64,000 bases of DNA from an uncultured Bacteroidota bacterium (GCA_902566635.1 CACFJP010000002.1:1-64000), one strand, 5' to 3'. Positions 9,543 through 18,671 are shown, counted from the first letter of the stretch. The notes: generated from the sequence alone by a model not told the origin. Program-made: numbers and translations.

Positions 9543-9967
9543 TTGTTTATTTTGTCTATTCTTCGTTGATGACGACCTCCTTCAAATGGGGTAGATAGAA
9601 AAAGGTCAACCATTTCTTTTGCTTCCTCTAGTGAAATAAATCGTGCTGGTAAACTCAGGATATTTGCGTCGTTATGTTGGCGTGATAATAAGCAGGTTTC
9701 TTTATTCCAGCATAAAGCAGAACGAATATTTTCATATTTATTTGCTGTCATATTTGCACCATTTCCACTACCACAAATAATGATACCTATATCAGATTTA
9801 CAATTAGATACATCTTCGGCAACAGGATGAATGGTGTCTGGATAATCCATACTATTATCATCATTGGTTCCATGATTTATAACAGTATGACCTTTGCTAG
9901 TGAGATAGCTCAGAAGCTCTAATTTGTAAGCTGTGCCTGCGTGATCGTTTCCAATAGATATATTCAT
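9539..9967 (-). CDS. rpiB: ribose-5-phosphate isomerase B
   Basis: Interconverts ribose 5-phosphate and ribulose 5-phosphate in the pentose phosphate pathway. The 142-residue length is normal for the RpiB/LacAB family. Visible motifs are IGNDHAGTAYK at the N terminus, DYPDTIHPVAEDV, and the active-site segment IIICGSGNGANMTANK. Position 3 of that segment holds the usual catalytic Cys, followed by the GSGxGxxxxANK phosphate-binding loop; CWNKETCLLSRQHNDANILSLPARF completes the family signature. It is the first gene leftward from the AT-rich intergenic region. Confidence 0.95.
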   Translation of the reverse strand: MNISIGNDHAGTAYKLELLSYLTSKGHTVINHGTNDDNSMDYPDTIHPVAEDVSNCKSDIGIIICGSGNGANMTANKYENIRSALCWNKETCLLSRQHNDANILSLPARFISLEEAKEMVDLFLSTPFEGGRHQRRIDKINK

Positions 9968-10278
9968 GACTGTCGTTTGTTGTAAAATTAACTAACTTTC
10001 TGTTGATAGATATGTTGATAAAACAACTGTTGTTAACAATGTAAAAAACAAAAGACTAATTGCTTGTATTTATTTTTTTAATATACACTTTGTAAACAAT
10101 AAAAATAGCTTTATCAACAACCAAATTAAGAAGTAGAATAGACGTTATTGTATAAATTAACAAGCTATTATAATCTCTAAAAATAGTTTAATTTAAAATG
10201 TTTGATAATAATAACATGAATAAAGTTGATAAGTCATTTTTTGTGTATCAAATCGTTTAGGTAATTATTCTAAATTGC
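9968..10278. other. AT-rich intergenic region with DnaA-box-like repeats
   Basis: This 311-bp gap between divergent rpiB and rnr has no credible ORF. It contains TTATCAACA at 10111-10119 and its reverse complement TGTTGATAA at 10013-10021, one-mismatch copies at 10001-10009 (TGTTGATAG) and 10224-10232 (AGTTGATAA), a perfect palindrome TTGTTAACAA at 10030-10039 and an inverted repeat AACAAC-T-GTTGTT at 10022-10034. TTATCAACA differs from the E. coli DnaA box TTATCCACA at one position. It could be a replication-initiation or DnaA-titration site, or just the paired promoter region of rpiB and rnr; no TAnnTTTG box was recognised here. Confidence 0.4.
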
Positions 10279-12438
10279 ATGTACAAAATCATGGAAAAAA
10301 AAAACACTACAAAAGATGTTATTCTAAACATTTTACTTCAACAAAATGGAAATCCTCTAAACTACAAACAAATTTGTAGTCGGATGTATGTGCATGATCC
10401 TAGCGGCAGAAATCATATCTCTAAAACACTAAAAAAATTATCATTAAAAGGTATTATTAAAGAAAAAGTAAGAGGTAAATATTTCATTCCTTCTCCTTCT
10501 CATCTTCACGAAGGAATATTAGATGTCAATAGTCAAGGAAATGGTTACCTTATTTCAGAGGAGTTAGACGATGATGTATTTATCGATAGATGTCATTTCA
10601 ACAAAGCTTTTCATGGTGATACAGTGTCCTTTAAAATCACAACATCTAAAGGAAAACGGAAAAAGCAAGGTGTAGTCGTTAGTATTATAAAGAGAAAACA
10701 AACGCATTATGTTGGTGTAATCGAAAGCTTTGATGATGTGTTTGCTGTTCAACCCAAACAAATCAATATTCCTTTTTTGTTGTCAAAAGAAAATTTAGGT
10801 GGAGCAAAGCTAGGTGATTCTGTGTTGGTTTCAATACAGGAATGGAAACGAAAATCAAATTATCCTCAAGCAGTTGTAACAGAAATTTTAGGAGTACCTG
10901 GCACACATGAAACAGAAATTCATACGATCATGGCAAGTCATGGATTGCCCTGGAATTTTCCAAAAAAAATAGAAGAACAGGCCTCTATTTTAGATGCTTC
11001 CATTACAGCACAAGAAATATCAACACGCAGAGATTTTCGAGAGATACTAACCTTCACAATCGATCCAAAAAATGCAAAGGATTTTGATGATGCAATATCA
11101 TTTCGAAAAGTTAAAGAAGATCTATATGAGATCGGAATTCATATTGCAGATGTTTCACATTATGTACAACAAGGTAGTGACATGGACAAGGAAGCATATA
11201 AACGTGCAACCTCTATTTATTTGGTAGATCGTGTGGTTCCGATGCTTCCAGAAAAATTATCGAATCAAATTTGTTCTCTTCGACCGAAGGAAGAAAAGCT
11301 TTGTTTTTCTGCTGTTTTTGAAATGTCATCGGCAGGGGAAATGATATCAAAGTGGTTTGGAAAAACCGTTATTCTATCAGATGCTCGTTTTGCTTATGAA
11401 GAAGCACAACACATCATAACCTCCCAAACAAAAACAATACCTAAAGAGATATCTCTATCAAATGATGAGTATACTGTGAGTGATGGTATTTATGAAGCCA
11501 TTCAAGTTTTGCAAAACATTGCATCGATTCGAAGAAAAAAGCGCTTGATCAATGGCGCTATTAACTTTAATAAACAAGAGATTCGATTTGATTTAGACAG
11601 TCAAAATAATCCTACAGCAGTATTGATAAAAGAAAGCAAAGAAGCCAATCACTTAATAGAAGAATTTATGCTTTTAGCAAACGAATATATTGCAAAGCAT
11701 ATTGGAGAACAACAACAAACCTTGCCTTTTGTGTATCGTGTTCACGATGAACCAGACGAAGAAAAATTAGCTCAATTTGCACGAATTGCTTTTGGATTGG
11801 GCTATAAATTGAATTTAAATTCACCTAATTTAATTGCAAAATCAATCAACAAACTACTCAAGCAAATAGATAAAAAACCTGAAAAAAAATTGCTAGACAC
11901 TTTAGCGATTCGTAGTATGAGTAAAGCGATATATACCACACAAAACATAGGTCATTATGGTCTTCATTTTGAGTATTATACACATTTTACTTCACCCATA
12001 CGTAGGTATCCAGACATCATCGTTCATCGCTTGTTGCAAGACTATCTAACAGAAAAAAGTACTCTAAAAACAGATGAATTAGAACAGCAACTAAAGCACT
12101 GTACAGATCAAGAAATACTCGCAACCAAAGCAGAACGTGACTCTATTAAACTCATGCAGGTAAAATATGTTTCAAAGCTTATCGACACAACGCAAAAAGC
12201 AAGCATATCAGGGGTTACAGAAAGAGGAATATTTATTGAGTTAAACGAAAGTAAATGCGAAGGTTTTGTACGTATACAAGATCTTCAAGACGACTATTTT
12301 TATTACGATGCTGCTCAATTAAAGATGGTTGGTCAACAAACAAAAAAGGAGTATCAATTGGGAGATCAGGTTTATGCCAAAATACTAGCGACTGACTTAA
12401 TTAAAAGACAAATCGATTTGTCGATTGTAGATGATTAG
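10279..12438 (+). CDS. rnr: ribonuclease R
   Basis: Processive 3'-5' exoribonuclease of 719 residues that degrades structured RNA. Domains in order: an N-terminal winged-helix (ILNILLQQNGNPLNYKQICSRMYV), cold-shock domains, the RNB catalytic domain with TIDPKNAKDFDDAIS (the four-aspartate metal site), IGIHIADVSHYVQQGS and HFTSPIRRYPDIIVHR, and a C-terminal S1 domain (SISGVTERGIFIELNESKCEGFV). The first ATG gives MYKIMEKKN; a second in-frame ATG at 10291 is equally plausible. It heads a rightward run with the GIN-domain and LysE genes. Confidence 0.96.
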   Translation: MYKIMEKKNTTKDVILNILLQQNGNPLNYKQICSRMYVHDPSGRNHISKTLKKLSLKGIIKEKVRGKYFIPSPSHLHEGILDVNSQGNGYLISEELDDDVFIDRCHFNKAFHGDTVSFKITTSKGKRKKQGVVVSIIKRKQTHYVGVIESFDDVFAVQPKQINIPFLLSKENLGGAKLGDSVLVSIQEWKRKSNYPQAVVTEILGVPGTHETEIHTIMASHGLPWNFPKKIEEQASILDASITAQEISTRRDFREILTFTIDPKNAKDFDDAISFRKVKEDLYEIGIHIADVSHYVQQGSDMDKEAYKRATSIYLVDRVVPMLPEKLSNQICSLRPKEEKLCFSAVFEMSSAGEMISKWFGKTVILSDARFAYEEAQHIITSQTKTIPKEISLSNDEYTVSDGIYEAIQVLQNIASIRRKKRLINGAINFNKQEIRFDLDSQNNPTAVLIKESKEANHLIEEFMLLANEYIAKHIGEQQQTLPFVYRVHDEPDEEKLAQFARIAFGLGYKLNLNSPNLIAKSINKLLKQIDKKPEKKLLDTLAIRSMSKAIYTTQNIGHYGLHFEYYTHFTSPIRRYPDIIVHRLLQDYLTEKSTLKTDELEQQLKHCTDQEILATKAERDSIKLMQVKYVSKLIDTTQKASISGVTERGIFIELNESKCEGFVRIQDLQDDYFYYDAAQLKMVGQQTKKEYQLGDQVYAKILATDLIKRQIDLSIVDD

Positions 12439-12445
12439 ATTTATG

Positions 12446-12453
12446 TAATTTTG
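12446..12453 (+). promoter_or_regulatory. promoter of the GIN-domain gene
   Basis: TAATTTTG matches TAnnTTTG and has a TTG at 12425-12427 with an 18-base spacer, inside the Bacteroidetes range. It lies 13 bases before the next ATG. Confidence 0.5.
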
Positions 12454-12466
12454 AAAAAATACCCAA

Positions 12467-13141
12467 ATGAATAAAATACTTATCACCATTCTTTTCAGTT
12501 GCTTATATGTCTATGGGCAAAAAAAGATTATTGGTGATTTTAGTGAACTTATTATAAGAAATGGTTTGCATGTAACGCTGATAAAATCAGAGACAAACGA
12601 GGTTATAATCACAAGTGAAAACGAGCAAGGCGTAACGCTAATCAACAAAGATGGTCAGCTTAAAATCAGCATGAAACCTGTGGAAGCACTCAAAGGTATT
12701 GATGGTAATATCGAGTTGTTTTACACAGGGAGAATTAACAAAATAGATGTCAGTCGAGGTGCATACCTATCAACACTCGATACAATTGTAACTCAAAACA
12801 TAGATGTTATTAGTAGAAAGGGTGGAGAGATAGAGCTAGCCTTGGATGTAAAAAGTGCAAACTATGCTGCAAAATCTGGTGGCAAAATCATTGTGAAAGG
12901 TCAAGCAGAACAACAGCATATTCACATCTCATTAGGCGGTGTGGTAGATGCAGATCATACATTGTCTAAAAACACGACAGCAAAAATACTTTTTGGTGGT
13001 TTTTGTGATATACAAGCGACTACCCTTTTTTATTTGACAACACGTTTTGGAGGTGTTGCACGAGTGCATGGAAATCCTTTAAAAACAGTTCATAACAAAA
13101 CACTTGGTGGGTCTATTATCTTCTCAAAAACAACAGAATAA
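12467..13141 (+). CDS. secreted GIN-domain (DUF2807-like) beta-helix protein
   Basis: 224 residues with a clear signal peptide (MNKILITILFSCLYVYGQ). The mature part is a repeating series of short strands with Gly/Asp turns (NGLHVTLIKSETNEVIITSENEQ, KIDVSRGAYLSTLD, NYAAKSGGKIIVKGQAEQ), the pattern of the DUF2807 or head-GIN family, predicted to fold as a beta-helix. The family is common and often multicopy in Bacteroidetes; its function is unknown, with an auto-transporter adhesin-like label used in databases. The stop is directly followed by the ATG of the LysE-type gene, so the two are coupled. Confidence 0.75.
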   Translation: MNKILITILFSCLYVYGQKKIIGDFSELIIRNGLHVTLIKSETNEVIITSENEQGVTLINKDGQLKISMKPVEALKGIDGNIELFYTGRINKIDVSRGAYLSTLDTIVTQNIDVISRKGGEIELALDVKSANYAAKSGGKIIVKGQAEQQHIHISLGGVVDADHTLSKNTTAKILFGGFCDIQATTLFYLTTRFGGVARVHGNPLKTVHNKTLGGSIIFSKTTE

Positions 13142-13813
13142 ATGAACGATGTTCTTTCAGCATTACCTTTTTCGGTCTTGTTGATATTTGCAACAGGGCC
13201 ACTATTTTTTCTTATTATAGAAACAAGTATAAGCAAAGGGATTAAGCCAGCATTTCTAATTGATCTAGGAGCAGTTTTCGCAGATGCTGTTTTTGTTACA
13301 ATTGCTTTTCTAGGTACGAAATCATTGTTAGCAGACATCAAAGACAACCCAAACTTATTTATTTTAGGTGGTGTGTTGTTGCTTGTTTATGCTATTATTA
13401 GTGCTATTACTACGGTAAGAAAAAAAGATGAAATTATAGAAAATGAGCATATCGAACCCAAGGGTTTTCGCCTTTTTTCGTATTTCTTAAAAGGTTTTTT
13501 TCTAAATATCATCAACATTGGAACTTTTTTGTTTTGGCTTGGATTGCTTGTTTCCATTGCTCCAACACTTGAATTAGAAACAACCCGCATCATTGTTTTC
13601 TTTTCAACAGTGATGATTGGCTATTTGGTTCTTGGATTTTTTAAAATTGTATTAGCAAAACAGTTGAGCAAAACTCTTACACCACCACTGATTTACAGTC
13701 TAAGAATGTTCGTTTGTTTCTTGCTTATTGTTTTTGGAATATACTTCATCTACCAAGGTGTTTATGCACCAGAGCCCGATGTGTTACTGCCTTCAATAAA
13801 ACAGTGGAATTAA
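13142..13813 (+). CDS. LysE-family amino acid exporter
   Basis: Inner-membrane protein of 223 residues with six predicted helices. The N-terminal helix pair (VLLIFATGPLFFLIIETSISKGIKPAFLIDLGAVFADAVF) carries the LysE/RhtB pattern of a Pro/Gly break followed by a G...A...G.ll..D helix. The second half (GFFLNIINIGTFLFWLGLLVSI) corresponds to the conserved N-P/I-F-F-W repeat; the usual Pro is Ile here. Likely exports an amino acid or similar metabolite; substrate not predictable. Its ATG abuts the stop of the GIN-domain gene with no gap, and the tRNA-Cys gene ends 5 bases downstream on the other strand. Confidence 0.8.
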   Translation: MNDVLSALPFSVLLIFATGPLFFLIIETSISKGIKPAFLIDLGAVFADAVFVTIAFLGTKSLLADIKDNPNLFILGGVLLLVYAIISAITTVRKKDEIIENEHIEPKGFRLFSYFLKGFFLNIINIGTFLFWLGLLVSIAPTLELETTRIIVFFSTVMIGYLVLGFFKIVLAKQLSKTLTPPLIYSLRMFVCFLLIVFGIYFIYQGVYAPEPDVLLPSIKQWN

Positions 13814-13818
13814 AAAAG

Positions 13819-13889
13819 AGGCACCGAGCGGATTCGAACCGCTGTAAAAGCTTTTGCAGAGCTCTGCCTAGCCACTCGGCCACGGTGCC
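13819..13889 (-). tRNA. tRNA-Cys (GCA)
   Basis: Read on the minus strand, a full cloverleaf is present: acceptor GGCACCG pairing with CGGTGCC, D-arm with GAGTGGCTA loop, anticodon arm GAGCT-CTGCAAA-AGCTT with anticodon GCA, a short variable loop, and T-arm AGCGG-TTCGAAT-CCGCT. Discriminator base is U, as expected for cysteine tRNA. The 3' CCA is not encoded. A run of T follows the 3' end on the minus strand and could help termination. Confidence 0.96.
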
Positions 13890-13934
13890 AAATTCAATGG
13901 CAAAAGTAAACTATTTTACACAACATATTCCCTG

Positions 13935-14285
13935 TCAAGAAGTCAAAAGTACAGATACAGACTGAACATCTCCCCCAATAGGCGGGTTTATTTTGGTCAC
14001 TCGCACCTTCACTTTCTCCGAAGATGCAACCTTTGAATTGATCCGATCAATAATCCTTTGTGCCACATGCTCCAACAATTTTGAAGCAGTCTTCATTTCT
14101 GAAACAACAATCTCGTGTAGCAATACATAATCAGGGGTATCATTCAAATCATCTGTTTGTGCAGCAACAGACAAATCAGCGTCAACCCACAGATCCACAC
14201 GATATTCGCTGCCAATGATCGTCTCTTCCTTCATACAACCATGATGGCTGTAAGTCCGAATATTTTCTAAATAAATTTGCCCCAT
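13935..14285 (-). CDS. folB: dihydroneopterin aldolase
   Basis: Folate pathway enzyme cleaving dihydroneopterin to hydroxymethyl-dihydropterin and glycolaldehyde. The 116-residue protein has the tunnel-fold family pattern: YLENIRTYSHHGCMKEETIIGSEYRVDL at the N terminus (catalytic Tyr and the HGxxxxE pattern), NDTPDYVLLHEIVV in the middle, LLEHVAQRIIDRI, and a final VRVTKINPPIGGDVQSVSV with the conserved K-x-x-P. A TTG start at 14300 is in frame but lies at the promoter's -7 box (14298-14305), so ATG at 14285 was chosen. It is divergent from glnS. Confidence 0.93.
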   Translation of the reverse strand: MGQIYLENIRTYSHHGCMKEETIIGSEYRVDLWVDADLSVAAQTDDLNDTPDYVLLHEIVVSEMKTASKLLEHVAQRIIDRINSKVASSEKVKVRVTKINPPIGGDVQSVSVLLTS

Positions 14286-14297
14286 ATTTATTTTTAG

Positions 14298-14305
14298 CAA
14301 AGATA
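14298..14305 (-). promoter_or_regulatory. -7 promoter box for folB
   Basis: TATCTTTG on the minus strand, 12 bases before the folB ATG at 14285. It faces away from the glnS promoter 32 bp to the right. Confidence 0.6.
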
Positions 14306-14337
14306 ATAAACAAAGGTTCCAAAGCGAGTGAATTAAT

Positions 14338-14345
14338 TACCTTTG
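14338..14345 (+). promoter_or_regulatory. -7 promoter box for glnS
   Basis: TACCTTTG, 17 bases before the GTG start of glnS. Its position supports the GTG at 14363, since no ATG lies between the box and the conserved N-terminal sequence. Confidence 0.55.
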
Positions 14346-14362
14346 CAATCAAATAAAGGCAA

Positions 14363-16030
14363 GTGAGCCCTTCGAAAAATTTTATTGAACACATTATTGA
14401 CGAAGATCTGGAGCAAGGACTTTTACAAGAATCCCTGCGTTTTCGATTTCCACCAGAGCCAAATGGGTTTCTACATATTGGTCACGTGAAAGCGGTATGT
14501 GTCAATTTTGGACTTGGCCAAAAGTATAATGCGCCTGTAAACCTTCGTTTCGACGACACCAATCCTGCAGCTGAAGAACAAGTTTATGTAGATGCAATAA
14601 AAAACGATATTCAATGGCTGGGCTTTTCTTGGGACAATGAGTGTTATGCATCTGATTATTTCGAAAAACTCTATGAATGGGCAGTCGATCTAATCAAGGC
14701 TGGAAAATCTTACGTTGACTCACAGCCCTCTGAGGATATAGCAAACCAAAAAGGAACTCCAACACAAGCTGGTGAAAACAGCCCTTATCGATCGCGATCA
14801 ATAGATGAAAACCTTCAGCTATTTGCTGAAATGAGGGAAGGGAATCATAAAGAAGGAACGCATGTTTTGCGATACAAGGGAGACATGGCAGCATCCAATA
14901 TGCTGTTGCGCGACCCTGTTATGTATCGAATATTGTTTCAAACACATCACAGAACAGGCGACAAGTGGTGCATATATCCAATGTATGATTGGACACATGG
15001 GCAGTCTGATTATATTGAAAAGATATCACATTCTTTGTGTTCGTTGGAATTTAAACCCCACAGAGACTTGTATGAAGCATTTCTAAACGATGTGTATAGA
15101 TCAGGACTAGCACCCAAACAAAGAGAGTTTGCAAGGCTTAATTTGAACTATACTGTTACGAGCAAACGCAAACTGATGCAGCTTGTTGAAAACAACAATG
15201 TTTCTGGCTGGGACGACCCTAGAATGCCTACCATCAGTGGTCTGAGAAGAAGGGGTTATACACCAGAATCATTAAAGAATTTTATTCAAGCAGTAGGTGT
15301 TGCCAAGCGTGAGAATCTTATCGATGTTTCGCTTTTGGAGTTTTGTGTGCGTGAGGATTTAAACAAAAAAGCACCACGAGTGATGGCTGTACTCAACCCT
15401 TTAAGTGTAGTGATTACCAACTATCCTGAGGACAAAACAGAACTACTAAAGGCGGAAAACAACCCAGAAGATCCAACAGCTGGATCAAGAGAAGTGCCTT
15501 TTTCCAAAACAATCTTGATTGAGCAAGAAGATTTTAGAGAAGAGGCAAATCGTAAGTTTTTCCGATTAAAACTAGGGAAAGAAGTACGCTTAAAAAACGC
15601 TTATATCATTAAGGCAGAATCTGTTGAAAAGGACAAAAACGGAACGATAACAACTGTTTTTTGCACCTATGACCCTTTGAGTAAAAGCGGTAGCGGTACA
15701 GAGGAAAGTCAACGCAAAGTGAAAGGCACCTTACATTGGGTTTCGAAAAATCATGCACAACAAATACAGGTACGAAATTATGACAGACTCTTTTCAGACC
15801 CCAACCCAGATGGTCATAAAGACCAGCCGTTTACGAGTTTTCTAAACACCAATTCTCTCAACGAGCAGCAGGCATTCATAGAACCAAATATCGCCGATGC
15901 TGTTGCAGGAAAGAGTTATCAATTTCAGCGAAAAGGCTATTATGTTGTAGACCCCGACAGCACTCACGACCAAATTGTTTTTAACAAAACAGTTGGGTTG
16001 CGCGACAATTGGTCCATAAACAACAAGTAG
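14363..16030 (+). CDS. glnS: glutaminyl-tRNA synthetase
   Basis: Class I synthetase charging tRNA-Gln, 555 residues. The Rossmann HIGH motif is in RFPPEPNGFLHIGHVKA (HIGH at 38-41), the KMSKS loop appears as TVTSKRKLMQLV, and GWDDPRMPTISGLRRRGY is the signature GlnRS segment contacting the acceptor stem. The C-terminal half has the two beta-barrel anticodon-binding domains ending in YYVVDPDSTHDQIVFNKTVGLRDNW. The start is a GTG (MSPSKNFIEH). Presence of GlnRS alongside a GltX is consistent with direct glutaminylation. The 3' end is 3 bp from the convergent SPFH gene. Confidence 0.97.
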   Translation: MSPSKNFIEHIIDEDLEQGLLQESLRFRFPPEPNGFLHIGHVKAVCVNFGLGQKYNAPVNLRFDDTNPAAEEQVYVDAIKNDIQWLGFSWDNECYASDYFEKLYEWAVDLIKAGKSYVDSQPSEDIANQKGTPTQAGENSPYRSRSIDENLQLFAEMREGNHKEGTHVLRYKGDMAASNMLLRDPVMYRILFQTHHRTGDKWCIYPMYDWTHGQSDYIEKISHSLCSLEFKPHRDLYEAFLNDVYRSGLAPKQREFARLNLNYTVTSKRKLMQLVENNNVSGWDDPRMPTISGLRRRGYTPESLKNFIQAVGVAKRENLIDVSLLEFCVREDLNKKAPRVMAVLNPLSVVITNYPEDKTELLKAENNPEDPTAGSREVPFSKTILIEQEDFREEANRKFFRLKLGKEVRLKNAYIIKAESVEKDKNGTITTVFCTYDPLSKSGSGTEESQRKVKGTLHWVSKNHAQQIQVRNYDRLFSDPNPDGHKDQPFTSFLNTNSLNEQQAFIEPNIADAVAGKSYQFQRKGYYVVDPDSTHDQIVFNKTVGLRDNWSINNK

Positions 16031-16033
16031 TTA

Positions 16034-16975
16034 TTATTCGCTCTTTTTGGTGTTTTCGCTTTCTTCTCTTTGCTTCTTCATGGCCTCACCTATTTGATTG
16101 CTGGCAGTAAAGGACGCTACCATATTGTTTAGCATTTCCGAACCAGCTTGAGGTGAGTTTGGCATCAAAATCAAATTACTATTGCTCGCAGACCCAACAG
16201 ACTGAAGGGTATCATAGTGCTGTGTAACAACAATCAAAGCAGAGGCTTCTTGTGAGTTGATATTAACACCATTTAGAACCTTGACAGAGTCTTCCAAACC
16301 ACGTGCGATTTCACGCCTTTGATCAGCAATCCCTTGCCCTTGCAAGCGTTTGGATTCTGCCTCTGCCTTGGCCCTTTCAACAATCAAAATACGTTGTGCA
16401 TCCCCTTCAAACTGTGCGGCAACCTTCTCTCTTTCGGAAGCATTAATTCGGTTCATAGAGTCTTTCACCTGCGCATCAGGGTCGATGTCAGTCACAAGAG
16501 TTTTTATAATATCAAACCCATAGTTGAGCATTGAATCATTTAACTCTGACTTCACAGCAATTGCGACATCATCTTTTTTCTCAAATACATCATCCAAAAT
16601 CATTTTTGGAACCTCCGCACGAACGACATCAAACACATAAGAGGTGATTTGGTCCTGTGGAAAGTCGAGCTTGTAAAAAGCATCAAACACTTTGTCCTTG
16701 ATGACTTTGTATTGTACAGATACTTTAATTTTTACAAAAACATCGTCTTTTGTTTTTGTTTCAACAACAACATCCAGCTGTTGTACACGTAAACTCACTC
16801 GTCCAGAAACGCGATCGATGATTGGAATTTTGATCTGTAAACCAGAATGTCGAACACTGACAAACTTTCCAAAACGCTCAACGACAGCAGCGGATTGTTG
16901 CCGAACGATAAAAAAGGTGCTAAATAGTAGGACTAAACCAAGAAACCCAAGGATAGAATAGATGATAATTGACAT
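16034..16975 (-). CDS. SPFH/band 7 membrane protein (stomatin/QmcA-like)
   Basis: 313 residues: one N-terminal transmembrane helix (IIYSILGFLGLVLLFSTFFIV), then an SPFH domain (AAVVERFGKFVSVRHSGLQIKIPIIDRV, VQQLDVVVETKTKDDVFVKIKVSVQYKV) and a charged, Ala/Glu-rich helical region (ASEREKVAAQFEGDAQRILIVERAKAEAESKRLQGQG) typical of stomatin, paraslipin and QmcA oligomer walls. Such proteins form large ring assemblies in the membrane and often influence FtsH protease or local membrane order. No NfeD-type partner gene is adjacent. gltX lies upstream on the same strand with a 40-bp gap. Confidence 0.88.
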   Translation of the reverse strand: MSIIIYSILGFLGLVLLFSTFFIVRQQSAAVVERFGKFVSVRHSGLQIKIPIIDRVSGRVSLRVQQLDVVVETKTKDDVFVKIKVSVQYKVIKDKVFDAFYKLDFPQDQITSYVFDVVRAEVPKMILDDVFEKKDDVAIAVKSELNDSMLNYGFDIIKTLVTDIDPDAQVKDSMNRINASEREKVAAQFEGDAQRILIVERAKAEAESKRLQGQGIADQRREIARGLEDSVKVLNGVNINSQEASALIVVTQHYDTLQSVGSASNSNLILMPNSPQAGSEMLNNMVASFTASNQIGEAMKKQREESENTKKSE

Positions 16976-17015
16976 GATATTTTGTTTTTAGATTCAGACG
17001 TAAGATAAAAAATCT

Positions 17016-18530
17016 TTAGCTGATTCCCATCAACGCAATGTTAATTCGATCAATCACCACTCGAGCGCCCAAGGCATGTGTCAACTGCAACAAGTCTGGC
17101 CCAGTTAATGAACCAACGAGCACTAATCGAAGAGGCCCCATCAGGGCACCAATTCCTGTGCCAGCACCTTCTGCAATGGATTGTAACAGAGATTTGAAAG
17201 CATCGGCTTTTAAATCATCTTCATTGACGAGGCGGTCTGCAACAGTTTGTAGAAGTGTTGCTGTGTTTTCTTTCCAAACCTTTTTGATCGCTTTGGAATC
17301 GTATTCATCAGGTGCTTCGAAAAAGATTTTTAGAGCTGGCCATAAGTCACCAAGCAACACAACTCTTGGCTGCACCATTTCTGCCATTGCCAATAGTTTT
17401 TCATCTGTTAAATAGGTTTGGGTATGTCGCTCAACTTCAGCCTTGCATAACTGAGCAAAAGCGCTTAGTGACAAGGCCTGTATGTGTTGTTGATTAAACC
17501 ACTTATTTTTTTCAGGGTCAAAACGAGCACCTGCATGATGAACCCTATTTAAATCGAAAAGCGAAACCATTTCTTCTATTGTAAACACCTCTTGTTCATC
17601 GCCATTATTCCAACCGATTAAAGCTAAAAAGTTTACAACAGCCTCGGGCAAAAAGCCAGTTTCTCGATAACCTTTCATTTCTTCTCCCCACTGTATAGGG
17701 AAAACAGGAAAACCCAATTGATCACCATCTCTTTTGGATAATTTCCCTTTACCACTAGGTTTCAAAATCAAAGGCAAATGCGCAAAGGAAGGAGTAGTCC
17801 AACCAAAAGCATCATATAGTTTGATGTGCAAGGCAAGTGATGGTAACCACTCTTCACCTCTTATGACATGAGAAATCTTCATCAGGTGGTCGTCCACAAC
17901 ATTAGCAAAGTGGTAGGTGGGGAACCCATCGCTTTTATATAAAATTTTATCATCAAGCACTTTACAATCTACATCAACATTTCCTCGAATGATGTCGGAA
18001 CAACGGACAATTTCATCATCACCATCATTCCACATCAAAAAACGAACGACATATGGCACACCACTTTTGATTTTCTCACTGGTCTCTTTTGCGCTTACAC
18101 TTAAACTGTTTTTAAGCTTTAGTCGATTGTGCCAATTATATATAAATGTTTTCCCTTTTTTCTCGTGTTTTTTCCTGTGATCATCCAACTCTTTAGGTGT
18201 ATCAAAAGCATAATAAGCCAAGCCTTTATCTATAAGGATCTGCGCCCATTTTTCATAAATCTCATTGCGTTCACTTTGGCGATAAGGACCTAATGAACCC
18301 TCATGTTTTGGGCTTTCATCTGGTACAATTCCCAACCATTCTAGTGCCGAGTAGATATATTCCTCAGCTCCTGAAACAGTGCGTTTTTGGTCAGTATCTT
18401 CAATGCGCAATAAAAAAGATCCATTGTTTTTTTTGGCGTACAGATAATTGTATAAAGCGGTTCGCACCCCCCCAATATGAAGTGGGCCAGTGGGGCTTGG
18501 CGCAAAACGAACACGAACAGAACCTGCCAT
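17016..18530 (-). CDS. gltX: glutamyl-tRNA synthetase
   Basis: Class I synthetase charging tRNA-Glu, 504 residues. Key elements: RFAPSPTGPLHIGGVRTALYNYL at residues 8-30 (HIGH-type motif HIGG), FLLRIEDTDQKR, HLPLILKPSGKGKLSKRDGD with the KMSKS-type KLSKR, and a C-terminal helical anticodon-binding domain. The length is normal for the discriminating type. Upstream on the minus strand TATCTTTA (18544-18551) is a near-consensus -7 box 13 bases before the ATG. The gene is divergent from ybeY. Confidence 0.97.
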   Translation of the reverse strand: MAGSVRVRFAPSPTGPLHIGGVRTALYNYLYAKKNNGSFLLRIEDTDQKRTVSGAEEYIYSALEWLGIVPDESPKHEGSLGPYRQSERNEIYEKWAQILIDKGLAYYAFDTPKELDDHRKKHEKKGKTFIYNWHNRLKLKNSLSVSAKETSEKIKSGVPYVVRFLMWNDGDDEIVRCSDIIRGNVDVDCKVLDDKILYKSDGFPTYHFANVVDDHLMKISHVIRGEEWLPSLALHIKLYDAFGWTTPSFAHLPLILKPSGKGKLSKRDGDQLGFPVFPIQWGEEMKGYRETGFLPEAVVNFLALIGWNNGDEQEVFTIEEMVSLFDLNRVHHAGARFDPEKNKWFNQQHIQALSLSAFAQLCKAEVERHTQTYLTDEKLLAMAEMVQPRVVLLGDLWPALKIFFEAPDEYDSKAIKKVWKENTATLLQTVADRLVNEDDLKADAFKSLLQSIAEGAGTGIGALMGPLRLVLVGSLTGPDLLQLTHALGARVVIDRINIALMGIS

Positions 18531-18663
18531 TTAATTTTTTTTGTAAAGATATCGTCTAATGACGACAACACGAAACGCATGCAAGAGTTGTATAAATACC
18601 ACAAAATCAACATATTAAATCAAATTATTTTTTTCTGTATTGACTTGAAATAGCGTAAACACC

Positions 18664-18671
18664 TACCTTTG
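18664..18671 (+). promoter_or_regulatory. promoter of ybeY-mnmG
   Basis: TACCTTTG matches the -7 consensus, with a TTG at 18640-18642 and a 21-base spacer. The box ends only four bases before the GTG start of ybeY, so the message would be nearly leaderless. Confidence 0.55.
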
